From Zobellia roscoffensis (lineage in GTDB: Bacteria > Bacteroidota > Bacteroidia > Flavobacteriales > Flavobacteriaceae), in the NCBI RefSeq assembly GCF_015330165.1, contig NZ_JADDXT010000002.1:2941646-3005645 (forward strand): 64,000 bases of DNA, read 5' to 3'. The notes beneath the pieces were generated by a model that saw nothing but the letters and a program-made list of their open reading frames with translations, was not told the DNA's origin and made no database searches. Positions 1 through 9,115 of this stretch are shown here, in pieces (the first letter of the stretch is position 1; each line of letters opens with the position of its first letter). Both the position numbers and the translations under genes were made by a program.

Positions 1-1101
1 CCTATCAATATCATCTGCGGAAATACCTACGCAGATAGAGTGTTCGGAAGAAGCTTGGGTAATTAAAACTACACTAATATCGGCTTGGGAAAGTACTTCA
101 AAAAACCGTTTTGAAGTTCCCGGTATACCTACCATTCCAGGGCCTTCCAAAGATAAAAGAGCTATATTTTCAACGTGACTTATACCACGTACGGTCTTGC
201 CTTTTTCGTTTTTATTCTTCGTAATAAGGGTTCCCGAATTACCAGGCTCGAATGTGTTTTTTATAAGGATGGAGATACCTTTTGCCAAAACGGGTTGAAT
301 CGTTGGTGGATATAAAACTTTAGCACCAAAGTGCGAAAGTTCCATTGCTTCTTCATATGATATATGTGGAATAGCCTTAGCCTGTCTTACTAGTTTAGGG
401 TTGGCAGTATACATACCACTAACATCGGTCCAAATTTCTAAAAACTCTGCATTTACAGCTGCGGCAACAATTGCCGCGGTATAGTCGGAACCACCACGAC
501 CTAAGGTAGTAGAGTTTCCATTTTCGGAAGAGGCGATAAAGCCACCCATAACCACAACTTCGTGATTGTCTTTGCTGAAAAATGTCTCGCAATTAGCGTT
601 GGTCAAATCAAAATTGACCATGGCCTTTCCGTTAATATTGTTTGTCTTTATAAGTTCCCTACTATCAACATAACCAGCGTTTAGTCCGTCTTGGGCAAAA
701 TATTCACTAATAATGTAGGAAGATAAAAGCTCCCCATAGCTCACGATTTTATCGGAAAGCTTGGGAGTGGTTTCTCCTATTAAAAATGCCCCTTCTACTA
801 AGGTTTCTAAGGTATTCAGTTCACTTTTTACCTTGCTGAGTACTTTGCTCTGTGCGTTTACATTGATTAATTCTTTGGTCGTATCCAAATGTCTTTTCTC
901 AATCTCCTGTAAAATGGATTTGTAGCCTTCACTTTGTTGAGCGGCCAAGTGTGCAGCATTTAACAGAAGGTCCGTAATGCCACCAAATGCAGATACGACT
1001 ACTATGGTCTTATCCGTATTGGCATTTGATACTATATTTTTTACTAATGCAATGTTAGAGGCGTTGGCAACAGAAGTGCCGCCGAATTTTAAAACTTTCA
1101 T
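1..1101 (-). CDS. thrA: Aspartokinase, probably bifunctional ThrA (3' part outside the window)
   Basis: First 367 codons of an aspartate kinase; the gene runs off the left edge without a stop. The protein begins MKVLKFGGTSVANASNI, the kinase N-terminal signature (KFGGTS), and later shows TTLGRGGSDYTA, the substrate-binding loop. The last part visible matches the start of the ACT regulatory region. Aspartokinase phosphorylates L-aspartate, the first step to Thr, Ile, Met and Lys. I call it ThrA (kinase fused to homoserine dehydrogenase) because the N-terminus resembles ThrA more than LysC and because a Thr/Ile-rich leader ORF lies upstream; the dehydrogenase half cannot be seen. The start ATG is at 1099-1101. 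A monofunctional LysC remains possible. Confidence 0.88.
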   Translation of the reverse strand, partial: MKVLKFGGTSVANASNIALVKNIVSNANTDKTIVVVSAFGGITDLLLNAAHLAAQQSEGYKSILQEIEKRHLDTTKELINVNAQSKVLSKVKSELNTLETLVEGAFLIGETTPKLSDKIVSYGELLSSYIISEYFAQDGLNAGYVDSRELIKTNNINGKAMVNFDLTNANCETFFSKDNHEVVVMGGFIASSENGNSTTLGRGGSDYTAAIVAAAVNAEFLEIWTDVSGMYTANPKLVRQAKAIPHISYEEAMELSHFGAKVLYPPTIQPVLAKGISILIKNTFEPGNSGTLITKNKNEKGKTVRGISHVENIALLSLEGPGMVGIPGTSKRFFEVLSQADISVVLITQASSEHSICVGISADDIDR

Positions 1102-1172
1102 GTTAGATGAAATTAACTCTTAAAAATAGATTGGATGCGAAATAACGCGTTAACGAACTGATATGTTTTTGC

Positions 1173-1265
1173 CTACCCCAATGGGGTGATGGTGCCAAAT
1201 GTGTTGATTGAACCATTGGTCGTGAAGAAAAATTCAGTTGTTATGTTTGCGATATGCTTATACAT
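1173..1265 (-). CDS. Probable thr operon leader peptide
   Basis: A 30-codon ORF, ATG at 1263-1265 and TAG at 1173-1175, lies about 70 bases upstream of the thrA start on the same strand. Seven of its 30 residues are Thr and four are Ile, with ITT, FTTNGSI and TFGTITPLG segments. In enterobacteria thrA is attenuated by a leader peptide rich in Thr and Ile, so composition and position both fit ribosome-mediated attenuation. Two complementary heptamers in the leader RNA could form alternative pairings. I see no strong terminator with a long U-run after it, only a short T-run near 1117-1126, so the mechanism is inferred. Confidence 0.6.
   Translation of the reverse strand: MYKHIANITTEFFFTTNGSINTFGTITPLG
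1175..1219 (-). promoter_or_regulatory. Candidate attenuator pairing in thrA leader
   Basis: On the minus strand CCAATGG (1213-1219) can pair with CCATTGG (1178-1184). The second copy also lies in a self-complementary ACCCCATTGGGGT (1175-1187) that overlaps the leader stop codon. These are mutually exclusive structures, as expected for an attenuator. Seen in sequence; the regulatory role is inferred. Confidence 0.4.
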
Positions 1266-1479
1266 AGTAAGAATGAAAGCATCAAATGTAGTACTTTTGG
1301 ATTCTTAATCAAATTTTTGTTGTTAGTTATTGAGCTAGAATGTTAATTACTTACATTATTAAAATTTTTGTGAGATTTTCACAATGATTTTAGGGTTTAG
1401 CAGCTGTCTTATTTATGCAGAACTAATAATTGGCAACTAGGTACGTACTTAATAACCAGATAACTCTATACTATTCTAC

Positions 1480-3033
1480 ATGAAGATTTTCTCTGCAAAG
1501 CAAATTTACGAAGCTGATAAAGCAACGATTAAAAAGAATAATATTTCTAGTGATCAATTAATGGAGGGTGCGGCCGTGCAACTCTTCAACTGGTTGCATT
1601 ACAGAATTCAAGGGGCGCCGGTAAAAATTCACTTATTCTGTGGTATTGGTAATAATGGTGGTGACGGGATAGCTTTGGCTAGGCACTTACAAGATCATGG
1701 ATATAATATTGCTGTATATGTCGTTAACTATAGTAAGAAAAGGTCAGATGACTTTTTGGTAAATTTAGATCGTCTTAAAGACAGAAAGATATGGCCGGAA
1801 TTTTTGGAGGAAAACTCGGTTTTACCGGAAATTGGCCGCGATGATATTATAGTTGACGCTATTTTTGGAATTGGACTCAACCGTACTCCAGATGCATGGG
1901 TTGTACATCTGTTTGAGCATATTCAAAAGTCGGAAGCTTTTGTGCTTTCGGTGGATATACCATCGGGATTATTTACGGATAGGGTGCCAGAAGACGAAAA
2001 AGCGGTCGTGAAAGCGAATCACACCCTAAGTTTTCAAGTTCCCAAGTTGGTTTTTTTCTTGCCGGAAACCGGAATTTTTACCGAACAATGGGAAGTTTTA
2101 GATATTAGTCTTGACCCAGAGTATCTTACAAATACAGAAACAGACTATGAGTTAATTGGTAAAAATGAAATGCTTCCTGTTTATATTCCTAGAGAGAAGT
2201 TCTCCCACAAGGGTACGCATGGGCATGGTTTAATTATAGGAGGAAGTTATGGAAAAATAGGAGCCGTTCATTTGGCTTCAAAAGCCTGTCTACAATCGGG
2301 GAGCGGGCTGGTTACCGCGTATGTGCCTAAATGCGGTTATATTCCGCTTCAAACCAATTTTCCTGAAGCTATGGTTTTGACTGATGTGGATGAGAACCAT
2401 ATTACTAAAATAGAATTTGATATTGACCCAACGGTTATAGGTGTTGGAGTTGGATTAGGGAAAGATAAAGCCACGGTTAAAGCGCTGGAAGAGTTTTTAG
2501 GTGAAAACAAAAAACCATTGGTCATAGATGCCGATGCCCTTAATCTACTTTCTGAAAATAAAGATTTGTTGGAAAAGATTCCGGCTCAGAGTGTGTTAAC
2601 ACCACACCCTAAAGAATTGGAAAGGCTGATAGGAAAGTGGAAAGATGATTTTGACAAGTTGGATACAGCCAAGAAATTTTCAAAACAGTACGATTGTATC
2701 CTGGTAATAAAAGGTTCGCATACTATTACTGTGTATGATAATAAAGGATATGTGAACACCACAGGGAACCCCGGTATGGGAACGGGAGGCACAGGCGATG
2801 TGCTTACCGGAATGATAACAGGATTGATAGCTCAGGGATACAATCCATTAAATGCAGCAGTTTTTGGAGTGTATTTGCATGGTAGGGCAGGAGATATTGC
2901 AGTTGAAAAAACAGGGTACCAGGCGCTTACCGCAACTGATGTTGTAGCGAATATTGGCGCTGCTTTTATTGATTTATTCGCTCAGCCGGAAAATAGACCG
3001 GAAGCAAATGAAAACGAGAGACCACAAGAATAA
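1480..3033 (+). CDS. nnr: Bifunctional NAD(P)H-hydrate epimerase / ADP-dependent dehydratase
   Basis: Repairs hydrated NADH and NADPH: the N-terminal YjeF_N/NnrE half epimerizes R and S hydrates and the C-terminal ribokinase-fold NnrD half dehydrates the S form using ADP. The first half (about residues 1-215) shows FCGIGNNGGDGIALARHL and DAIFGIGLNR. The second half (about 225-500) shows THGHGLIIGGSYGKIGA, VIDADALNLL, LTPHPKELERL, VIKGSHTIT and NPGMGTGGTGDVLTGM, the nucleotide-binding and catalytic end motif. At 517 residues it has the usual length of the fused enzyme. No signal peptide, so it should be cytoplasmic. It stands alone, divergent from thrA, and a strong dyad terminator follows it. 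Confidence 0.95.
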   Translation: MKIFSAKQIYEADKATIKKNNISSDQLMEGAAVQLFNWLHYRIQGAPVKIHLFCGIGNNGGDGIALARHLQDHGYNIAVYVVNYSKKRSDDFLVNLDRLKDRKIWPEFLEENSVLPEIGRDDIIVDAIFGIGLNRTPDAWVVHLFEHIQKSEAFVLSVDIPSGLFTDRVPEDEKAVVKANHTLSFQVPKLVFFLPETGIFTEQWEVLDISLDPEYLTNTETDYELIGKNEMLPVYIPREKFSHKGTHGHGLIIGGSYGKIGAVHLASKACLQSGSGLVTAYVPKCGYIPLQTNFPEAMVLTDVDENHITKIEFDIDPTVIGVGVGLGKDKATVKALEEFLGENKKPLVIDADALNLLSENKDLLEKIPAQSVLTPHPKELERLIGKWKDDFDKLDTAKKFSKQYDCILVIKGSHTITVYDNKGYVNTTGNPGMGTGGTGDVLTGMITGLIAQGYNPLNAAVFGVYLHGRAGDIAVEKTGYQALTATDVVANIGAAFIDLFAQPENRPEANENERPQE

Positions 3034-3070
3034 TTATTAATCTACAATAATAAAAAGGTTGTAAAATTTA

Positions 3071-3101
3071 AAAACCTCAAGATTATAGGTCTTGAGGTTT
3101 T
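3071..3101. terminator. Bidirectional terminator between nnr and the next gene
   Basis: A perfect 12-bp stem (3071-3082 with 3090-3101; core ACCTCAAGA) with a 7-base loop, A-rich on the left and T-rich on the right. It lies between convergent genes and can serve both strands. Confidence 0.85.
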
Positions 3102-3124
3102 ATTTTTGGTAGAATTATATAGTT

Positions 3125-3526
3125 TTATTTTACTTTTACACGTCTCTTGATCCAAGCTACTGCATTATCAAACTCAATGAAGAATTTCATAGGTTTTTTG
3201 TAGAACAGTTTTTCAATTTTAAAGTTGTGCATATCTATTTCCTTAACGGAAACAATAGCTAAGGCTTTCAGGTTGTCTAGTTGTCTTAAGTAAGTGTATA
3301 TAGTAGGGTCTACGGCATAGGAATTTTTTCTAAGGCTAATGTAGCCAAAGTTTTTATCCCTAAAATGAATCTCTGAAATCCCTATAATTTGGTAAACTCT
3401 TTCTAATGTAAGTGTTGCTCCTTCATCGAACAGTGAAACCATATAGTTTTCATAAACCTGTATTTTTCCAACATCTAATTGATACTCCCTGACTATAACG
3501 GTCTTTTTTGGTCGTCTCACTTTCAT
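3125..3526 (-). CDS. Conserved-type hypothetical protein, 133 aa
   Basis: I do not recognise a named family. The basic N-terminus (MKVRRPKKTVIVREY) is followed by alternating strands and helices with no signal peptide, membrane segment or cysteine cluster. The C-terminal stretch, with FKIEKLFYKKPMKFFIEFDN then AVAWIKRR, recalls the helix ending of STAS/SEC14-like regulators that flavobacteria carry in many copies; this is only a resemblance. It sits alone between the nnr and clpC terminators, so context gives no role. Codon use and composition match its neighbours and a terminator follows it, so I consider it a real gene. Confidence 0.7.
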   Translation of the reverse strand: MKVRRPKKTVIVREYQLDVGKIQVYENYMVSLFDEGATLTLERVYQIIGISEIHFRDKNFGYISLRKNSYAVDPTIYTYLRQLDNLKALAIVSVKEIDMHNFKIEKLFYKKPMKFFIEFDNAVAWIKRRVKVK

Positions 3527-3677
3527 TTTAAATATATTATAATGTCCTGAGACGAATGTAGATGTATCGTAAACTATTGTGAAAAATAATAGATTAAAAG
3601 CGAAAATATCGTTTATAGTGCTATTGCTTGAAACTAATTGTGTTTTGTTTCTTACTTTGAAACTTTTACATAAGAAA

Positions 3678-3706
3678 AAAGGGAGTCAATTTAATTGACT
3701 CCCTTT
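3678..3706 (-). terminator. clpC terminator
   Basis: A perfect 13-bp stem (3678-3690 with 3694-3706; core GGGAGTCAAT) with a 3-base loop, followed on the minus strand by TTTTTTCTT, just past the clpC stop. Confidence 0.9.
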
Positions 3707-3728
3707 GCAAACAATTCTTACGTTAAGT

Positions 3729-6275
3729 TTATGTATTAGAAGATTTTTCTGCTTTTTTGATGTCAATAGTAAGTTCTTCTTTCTTTTCGTCTAAATCCAT
3801 CATTATGGTGTCTCCTTCTTCAAGCTTAGAATTTACTATTTCTTCGGCTAAAGCATCTTCAATATATTTCTGAATAGCTCTTTTTAAAGGTCTAGCACCA
3901 TATTGCTTGTCAAAACCTTTGTCAGCAATATAGTCTTTTGCTTTGTCTGTTAGACTTAAATCGTAACCAATATCTTTAATTCTGGCGAACAGTTTACGAA
4001 GTTCAATATCTATGATTTTGTGAATGTCTTCTCTCTCTAAAGCATTAAAGACAATAACATCATCTATTCTATTTAGAAATTCTGGAGCAAACGCTTTTTT
4101 AAGCGCCCCTTCAATAACACTCTTCTGGTGACTATCTTCTTGAGACTTCATTGCTGAAGTTCCAAAACCAATACCTTGACCGAAATCTTTCAATTTACGA
4201 GCACCAATATTAGAGGTCATGATAATAATTGAGTTTCTAAAGTCTATTTTTCGCCCTAAGCTATCCGTAAGGAACCCATCATCTAAAACCTGCAATAGCA
4301 TATTAAATACATCTGGATGCGCTTTTTCAACCTCATCTAATAGAATAACAGAGTAAGGTTTGCGTCTCACTTTTTCGGTTAATTGGCCGCCTTCTTCGTA
4401 ACCAACATATCCCGGAGGTGCTCCCACTAATCTGGAAATAGCGAATTTTTCCATGTATTCACTCATGTCAATACGGATCAACGCATCTTCTGAGTCAAAA
4501 AGCTCTTTTGCAAGTACCTTTGCCAATTGTGTTTTACCAACACCGGTCTGGCCTAGGAAAATGAACGAACCAATAGGCTTGTTAGGGTCTTTTAATCCCG
4601 CTCGGTTTCTTTGAATAGCCTTTGCAACTTTAGCAACGGCATCATCTTGACCAATTACATTAGATTTTATAAGGTTAGGTAATTCTGCTAGTTTATTACT
4701 TTCGGTTTGTGCTATTCTATTTACGGGAATACCGCTCATCATAGAAACAACATCTGCAACATTGTCTTCGCTAACCGTTTCTTTGTGCAGTTTACTATCT
4801 TCTTCCCACTTTTCTTGTGCTGTGCTTAGGTCTTTTTCTAGGCGCTTTTCATCATCACGCAATTTAGCGGCTTCTTCGTATTTCTGTTTTTTGACTACAC
4901 TGTTCTTTAATTCACGAACGTCTTCAAGCTGTTTTTCTAGCTCCAGAATTTGTTTTGGAACATCCATATTAACAATATGAACACGAGAACCAGCTTCATC
5001 AAGCGCATCAATAGCTTTGTCTGGTAAGAAACGGTCCGTCATATAACGGTTCGTTAACTTCACACAGGCAACTATTGCCTCGTCTGTATAATTTACATTG
5101 TGGTGATCTTCGTATTTTCCTTTGATGTTATGAAGAATCTCAATAGTCTCTTCAACTGTTGTAGGTTCTACAATTACCTTTTGAAAACGTCTTTCTAAAG
5201 CGCCATCTTTTTCTATATATTGACGGTACTCATCTAGTGTTGTTGCTCCAATACATTGAATTTCGCCCCTTGCTAAAGCAGGTTTGAACATATTTGAGGC
5301 ATCTAAACTACCTGTAGCGCCACCGGCACCTACAATAGTATGAATCTCATCAATAAAAAGAATAACATCATCATTCTTTTCAAGTTCGTTCATTACCGCT
5401 TTCATACGTTCTTCAAACTGGCCACGATACTTTGTGCCTGCTACCAAAGAAGCTAAGTCTAGCGTTACGACTCTCTTGTTATATAGAATGCGTGATACCT
5501 TTTTATTGATGATACGCAATGCCAGACCTTCGGCAATTGCACTTTTACCAACACCAGGTTCACCTATTAATAAAGGATTGTTTTTCTTTCTTCTACTTAG
5601 AATTTGAGATACACGTTCTATTTCCTTTTCTCTACCAACAACGGGGTCAAGTTTGTTCTCTTCCGCCATAAGCGTCAAATCACGCCCAAAGTTGTCCAGC
5701 ACAGGAGTTTTTGATTTTTTATTGCCTTTTTGTCCGGCTGTAGTACCAAAACTACCTTCTTTACCCTCGCTATCGTCATTGTCACTAGGAAAAGATTCAG
5801 AAGTTGGTGAGTCTACAATATCATCATCGCTTGTAATCATAAATTTAAATTGTTCCTTAACACCATCATAATCTACTTTTAGTTTGTGCAGTAGTTTTGT
5901 GGTGGGGTCATTTTCGTTTCTCAAAATGCATAATAGTAAGTGCGCAGTATTGATCGAAGAACTCTGGAAAAGCTTGGCTTCTAAAAAGGTGGTTTTTAGA
6001 GCACGCTCCGCCTGCCTCGTCAAATGCAGGTTCTTTTTATCTTTTTGTAATGTGTTCGGGTTCGGGTTTGATGGGCTAAGAATTTCAACCTTTCGCCTTA
6101 GATGATCTAAATCGACCTCCATAGCGTCAAGAATACTAATTGCTTTGCCGTTACCATCTCGTAAAAGCCCCAACATTAGATGCTCGGTACCAATGAAATC
6201 ATGGCCTAACCGTAGCGCCTCTTCCTTACTATAAGCAATTACGTCTTTTACTCTCGGTGAAAAATTATCATCCAT
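3729..6275 (-). CDS. clpC: ATP-dependent Clp protease ATP-binding subunit ClpC
   Basis: Class I AAA+ unfoldase that feeds substrates to ClpP. The 848-residue protein has a double Clp_N repeat domain (about 1-150), an acidic linker, and AAA domain 1 with Walker A GEPGVGKSAI near residue 237 and Walker B VILFIDEIHT. A UVR-like coiled middle segment (KKQKYEEAAKLRDDEKRLE) follows, then AAA domain 2 with Walker A GQTGVGKTQLAK near 574 and VILLDEVEKA, and a ClpB_D2 C-terminal domain (GARPLKRAIQKYIEDALAEE). The IGFG loop in the second AAA domain is the ClpP-docking type, which with the short middle domain separates ClpC from ClpB. It is divergent from gyrA across 256 bases. No McsA/McsB/CtsR genes are adjacent. 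Confidence 0.97.
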   Translation of the reverse strand: MDDNFSPRVKDVIAYSKEEALRLGHDFIGTEHLMLGLLRDGNGKAISILDAMEVDLDHLRRKVEILSPSNPNPNTLQKDKKNLHLTRQAERALKTTFLEAKLFQSSSINTAHLLLCILRNENDPTTKLLHKLKVDYDGVKEQFKFMITSDDDIVDSPTSESFPSDNDDSEGKEGSFGTTAGQKGNKKSKTPVLDNFGRDLTLMAEENKLDPVVGREKEIERVSQILSRRKKNNPLLIGEPGVGKSAIAEGLALRIINKKVSRILYNKRVVTLDLASLVAGTKYRGQFEERMKAVMNELEKNDDVILFIDEIHTIVGAGGATGSLDASNMFKPALARGEIQCIGATTLDEYRQYIEKDGALERRFQKVIVEPTTVEETIEILHNIKGKYEDHHNVNYTDEAIVACVKLTNRYMTDRFLPDKAIDALDEAGSRVHIVNMDVPKQILELEKQLEDVRELKNSVVKKQKYEEAAKLRDDEKRLEKDLSTAQEKWEEDSKLHKETVSEDNVADVVSMMSGIPVNRIAQTESNKLAELPNLIKSNVIGQDDAVAKVAKAIQRNRAGLKDPNKPIGSFIFLGQTGVGKTQLAKVLAKELFDSEDALIRIDMSEYMEKFAISRLVGAPPGYVGYEEGGQLTEKVRRKPYSVILLDEVEKAHPDVFNMLLQVLDDGFLTDSLGRKIDFRNSIIIMTSNIGARKLKDFGQGIGFGTSAMKSQEDSHQKSVIEGALKKAFAPEFLNRIDDVIVFNALEREDIHKIIDIELRKLFARIKDIGYDLSLTDKAKDYIADKGFDKQYGARPLKRAIQKYIEDALAEEIVNSKLEEGDTIMMDLDEKKEELTIDIKKAEKSSNT

Positions 6276-6531
6276 AAATTTATCCTTTCATCTATAAAAT
6301 TAGTAAAACTATACCAATCTAACGCAAATAGTGTACCTAATATTAGATAAAGTTGGCCTAAATAATGAAAAAGGAATGGGGTTAAAACCTATCGGGTAAA
6401 AGTAGAGGGAAGTTTTAGTCTTGAAAAAGTGTTGATAAATTGTTTAATAAAGAAGGTGGTATGTGCTATAAAGGCTATCATTTTGTGTATATTGGCATGT
6501 TTTTTAACTAAAATAATTCTAGGATTTAAAA

Positions 6532-9072
6532 ATGGCAGAAGGAGAAAAATTGATTCCGATTAACATTGAAGAGGAAATGAAATCTGCTTACATCGATTAT
6601 TCGATGTCAGTCATTGTGTCACGTGCTTTACCTGATGTCAGGGATGGTCTAAAACCGGTTCACCGAAGGGTGTTGTACGGGATGTATGAGTTGGGAGTTC
6701 GTTCCAGCAGCTCTCATAAGAAATCTGCGCGTATCGTGGGTGAGGTTCTAGGTAAGTTCCACCCGCATGGTGATACATCTGTATATGATGCTATGGTGCG
6801 AATGGCACAAGAGTGGAGTTTGCGTTACATGCTTGTAGATGGGCAGGGTAACTTTGGGTCTGTAGATGGAGATAGCCCAGCGGCTATGCGTTATACGGAG
6901 GCCAGAATGCGTAAGATTGCCGATGACATGTTGGCTGATATAGATAAGGATACAGTTGATCATCAATTAAATTTTGATGATTCCTTACAGGAGCCAACCG
7001 TTCTTCCTACCCGTGTGCCGGCTTTGTTGGTTAATGGTGCTTCCGGTATTGCTGTAGGTATGGCAACGAACATGCCACCGCACAATTTAACTGAAGTTAT
7101 TAATGGTACTGTAGCTTATATTGAAAATAACGATATTGAGATCGATGAGATCATGACCCATATAAAGGCTCCTGATTTTCCAACAGGCGGTACTATTTAT
7201 GGGTATGATGGCGTTAAAGAAGCTTTTCATACCGGTAGAGGTAGAGTCAAAATAAGGGCTAAAGCTATTATTGAAGAAGTACAAGGTAGGGAATGTATAG
7301 TTGTTACTGAGATACCTTATCAAGTGAACAAGGCGGACATGATTAAGAAAACTGCCGACCTTGTCAATGAAAAGAAAATTGAAGGTATATCTAGTATTCG
7401 GGACGAATCGGATAGAAAAGGAATGCGAATCGTTTATATTTTAAAACGAGATGCTATACCAAATATCGTTCTTAATACTTTATATAAATATACTGCATTA
7501 CAGAATTCTTTTAGTGTAAACAACATTGCGTTGGTAAACGGTCGCCCTCAGTTGTTGAACGTTAAAGAGATGATTCATTACTTCGTAGAACACCGTCACG
7601 AAGTAGTGGTAAGGCGTACTGAATTTGAACTTAAGAAAGCAGAGGCTCGTGCCCATATTTTAGAAGGTTTAATTATTGCTTCCGATAATATTGACGAAGT
7701 AATTGCTATTATTAGAGCATCGTCTAATGCAGATGAAGCTAGGGCAAACCTAATGGAGCGCTTTAAGTTGACTGAAATTCAGGCGAAGGCGATAGTTGAA
7801 ATGAGATTACGTCAGTTGACCGGACTAGAACAAGATAAGCTTCGTGCAGAGTATGATGAAATTCTTTTAACTATTGCGGACCTTAAGGATATCTTGGCTA
7901 GAAAAGAGCGAAGAATGGAGATTATTACCGAAGAACTTTTAGAGATAAAGGAAAAGTATGGTGATGAGCGTCGTTCTGAAATCAATATGGCCGGAGGCGA
8001 TTTAAGTATTGAAGATATGATTCCTGATGAGCAAGTGGTGATTACCATTTCGCACGCAGGATATATTAAGAGAACTCCAGTTTCTGAATATAAGACTCAA
8101 AACAGAGGAGGAGTTGGTCAAAAAGCATCTTCAACTCGAAATGAAGATTTCTTAGAATACTTATTCGTTGGTACCAACCACCAATATATGTTGTTCTTTA
8201 CTCAAAAAGGGAAATGTTTTTGGATGCGTGTTTACGAAATTCCAGAAGGTAGTAGAACTTCAAAAGGTAGGGCTATTCAAAACCTTATCAATATAGAGCA
8301 AGATGATAACGTTAAGGCGTTTATTTGTACTCAGGATCTTAAGGATGAGGAGTATGTAAACAGTCATTATGTTATTATGGCCACCAAGAAAGGTGTGGTT
8401 AAGAAAACAAGCTTAGAACAATACTCAAGACCAAGGCAAAATGGAATTAATGCCATTGGTATTCGTGAGGGAGATGAGTTATTGGAAGCAAAATTGACTA
8501 CAGGTACAAGCCAAATTTTCTTAGGTTTGAAGTCTGGTAAGGCCATACGCTTTGAAGAGAGCAAAACGCGCCCAATGGGTAGAAATGCTTCTGGTGTTCG
8601 TGGCATTACTTTGGCAGATGATAATGATGAGGTAATAGGTATGGTATCTGTTCATGATATGGAAGATAACCTTCTTGTAGTTTCTGAAAACGGATATGGT
8701 AAACGTTCTGATATTGATGATTACCGTATAACGAACAGAGGCGGTAAAGGAGTTAAAACGATTTCTATAACAGAAAAAACAGGAGGTCTTGTAGCGCTTA
8801 AGAATGTTTCCGATTCAGATGATCTAATGATCATTAATAAATCCGGTATTGCTATCCGTATGAGTGTGGAGGATTTAAGGGTTATGGGAAGAGCCACGCA
8901 AGGGGTTCGTTTAATAAACCTAAAAGGAAACGATTCGATTGCTGCAGTAGCAAAGGTTATGAAGGATGAGGATGAATTGACCGAAGCTGATGTATTGGAT
9001 ATAGACGTGAAACCTGAGGAAGATGGCACGGCTCTTGATAATGATACGCCAGAAGCAACCGAAGAAGAATAA
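6532..9072 (+). CDS. gyrA: DNA gyrase subunit A
   Basis: Cleaves and rejoins DNA in the gyrase A2B2 tetramer. The N-terminal region shows ALPDVRDGLKPVHRRVLYGM, the HPHGDTSVYDAMVRMAQ quinolone-determining segment, and AAMRYTEARM with the catalytic tyrosine. The C-terminal half holds the beta-pinwheel repeats, including the GyrA-box-like QNRGGVGQKA and later NRGGKGVKTI and GRATQGVRLI blades. The tail is acidic, as in many gyrases. The length of 846 residues is normal for Bacteroidota. The residue equivalent to E. coli Ser83 is Thr, and the Asp87 equivalent is kept. It is followed after 43 bases by a TPR gene on the same strand. Confidence 0.97.
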   Translation: MAEGEKLIPINIEEEMKSAYIDYSMSVIVSRALPDVRDGLKPVHRRVLYGMYELGVRSSSSHKKSARIVGEVLGKFHPHGDTSVYDAMVRMAQEWSLRYMLVDGQGNFGSVDGDSPAAMRYTEARMRKIADDMLADIDKDTVDHQLNFDDSLQEPTVLPTRVPALLVNGASGIAVGMATNMPPHNLTEVINGTVAYIENNDIEIDEIMTHIKAPDFPTGGTIYGYDGVKEAFHTGRGRVKIRAKAIIEEVQGRECIVVTEIPYQVNKADMIKKTADLVNEKKIEGISSIRDESDRKGMRIVYILKRDAIPNIVLNTLYKYTALQNSFSVNNIALVNGRPQLLNVKEMIHYFVEHRHEVVVRRTEFELKKAEARAHILEGLIIASDNIDEVIAIIRASSNADEARANLMERFKLTEIQAKAIVEMRLRQLTGLEQDKLRAEYDEILLTIADLKDILARKERRMEIITEELLEIKEKYGDERRSEINMAGGDLSIEDMIPDEQVVITISHAGYIKRTPVSEYKTQNRGGVGQKASSTRNEDFLEYLFVGTNHQYMLFFTQKGKCFWMRVYEIPEGSRTSKGRAIQNLINIEQDDNVKAFICTQDLKDEEYVNSHYVIMATKKGVVKKTSLEQYSRPRQNGINAIGIREGDELLEAKLTTGTSQIFLGLKSGKAIRFEESKTRPMGRNASGVRGITLADDNDEVIGMVSVHDMEDNLLVVSENGYGKRSDIDDYRITNRGGKGVKTISITEKTGGLVALKNVSDSDDLMIINKSGIAIRMSVEDLRVMGRATQGVRLINLKGNDSIAAVAKVMKDEDELTEADVLDIDVKPEEDGTALDNDTPEATEEE

Positions 9073-9115
9073 ATTTGAACTATAATTATAACGCTAATAT
9101 TTAATTAAATTGAAA

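Noticed and set aside
1292..1299. TACTTTTG, a match to the Bacteroidota -7 consensus TAnnTTTG upstream of nnr
   Set aside because: No -33 TTTG at suitable spacing; a single 8-mer is too weak in AT-rich sequence.
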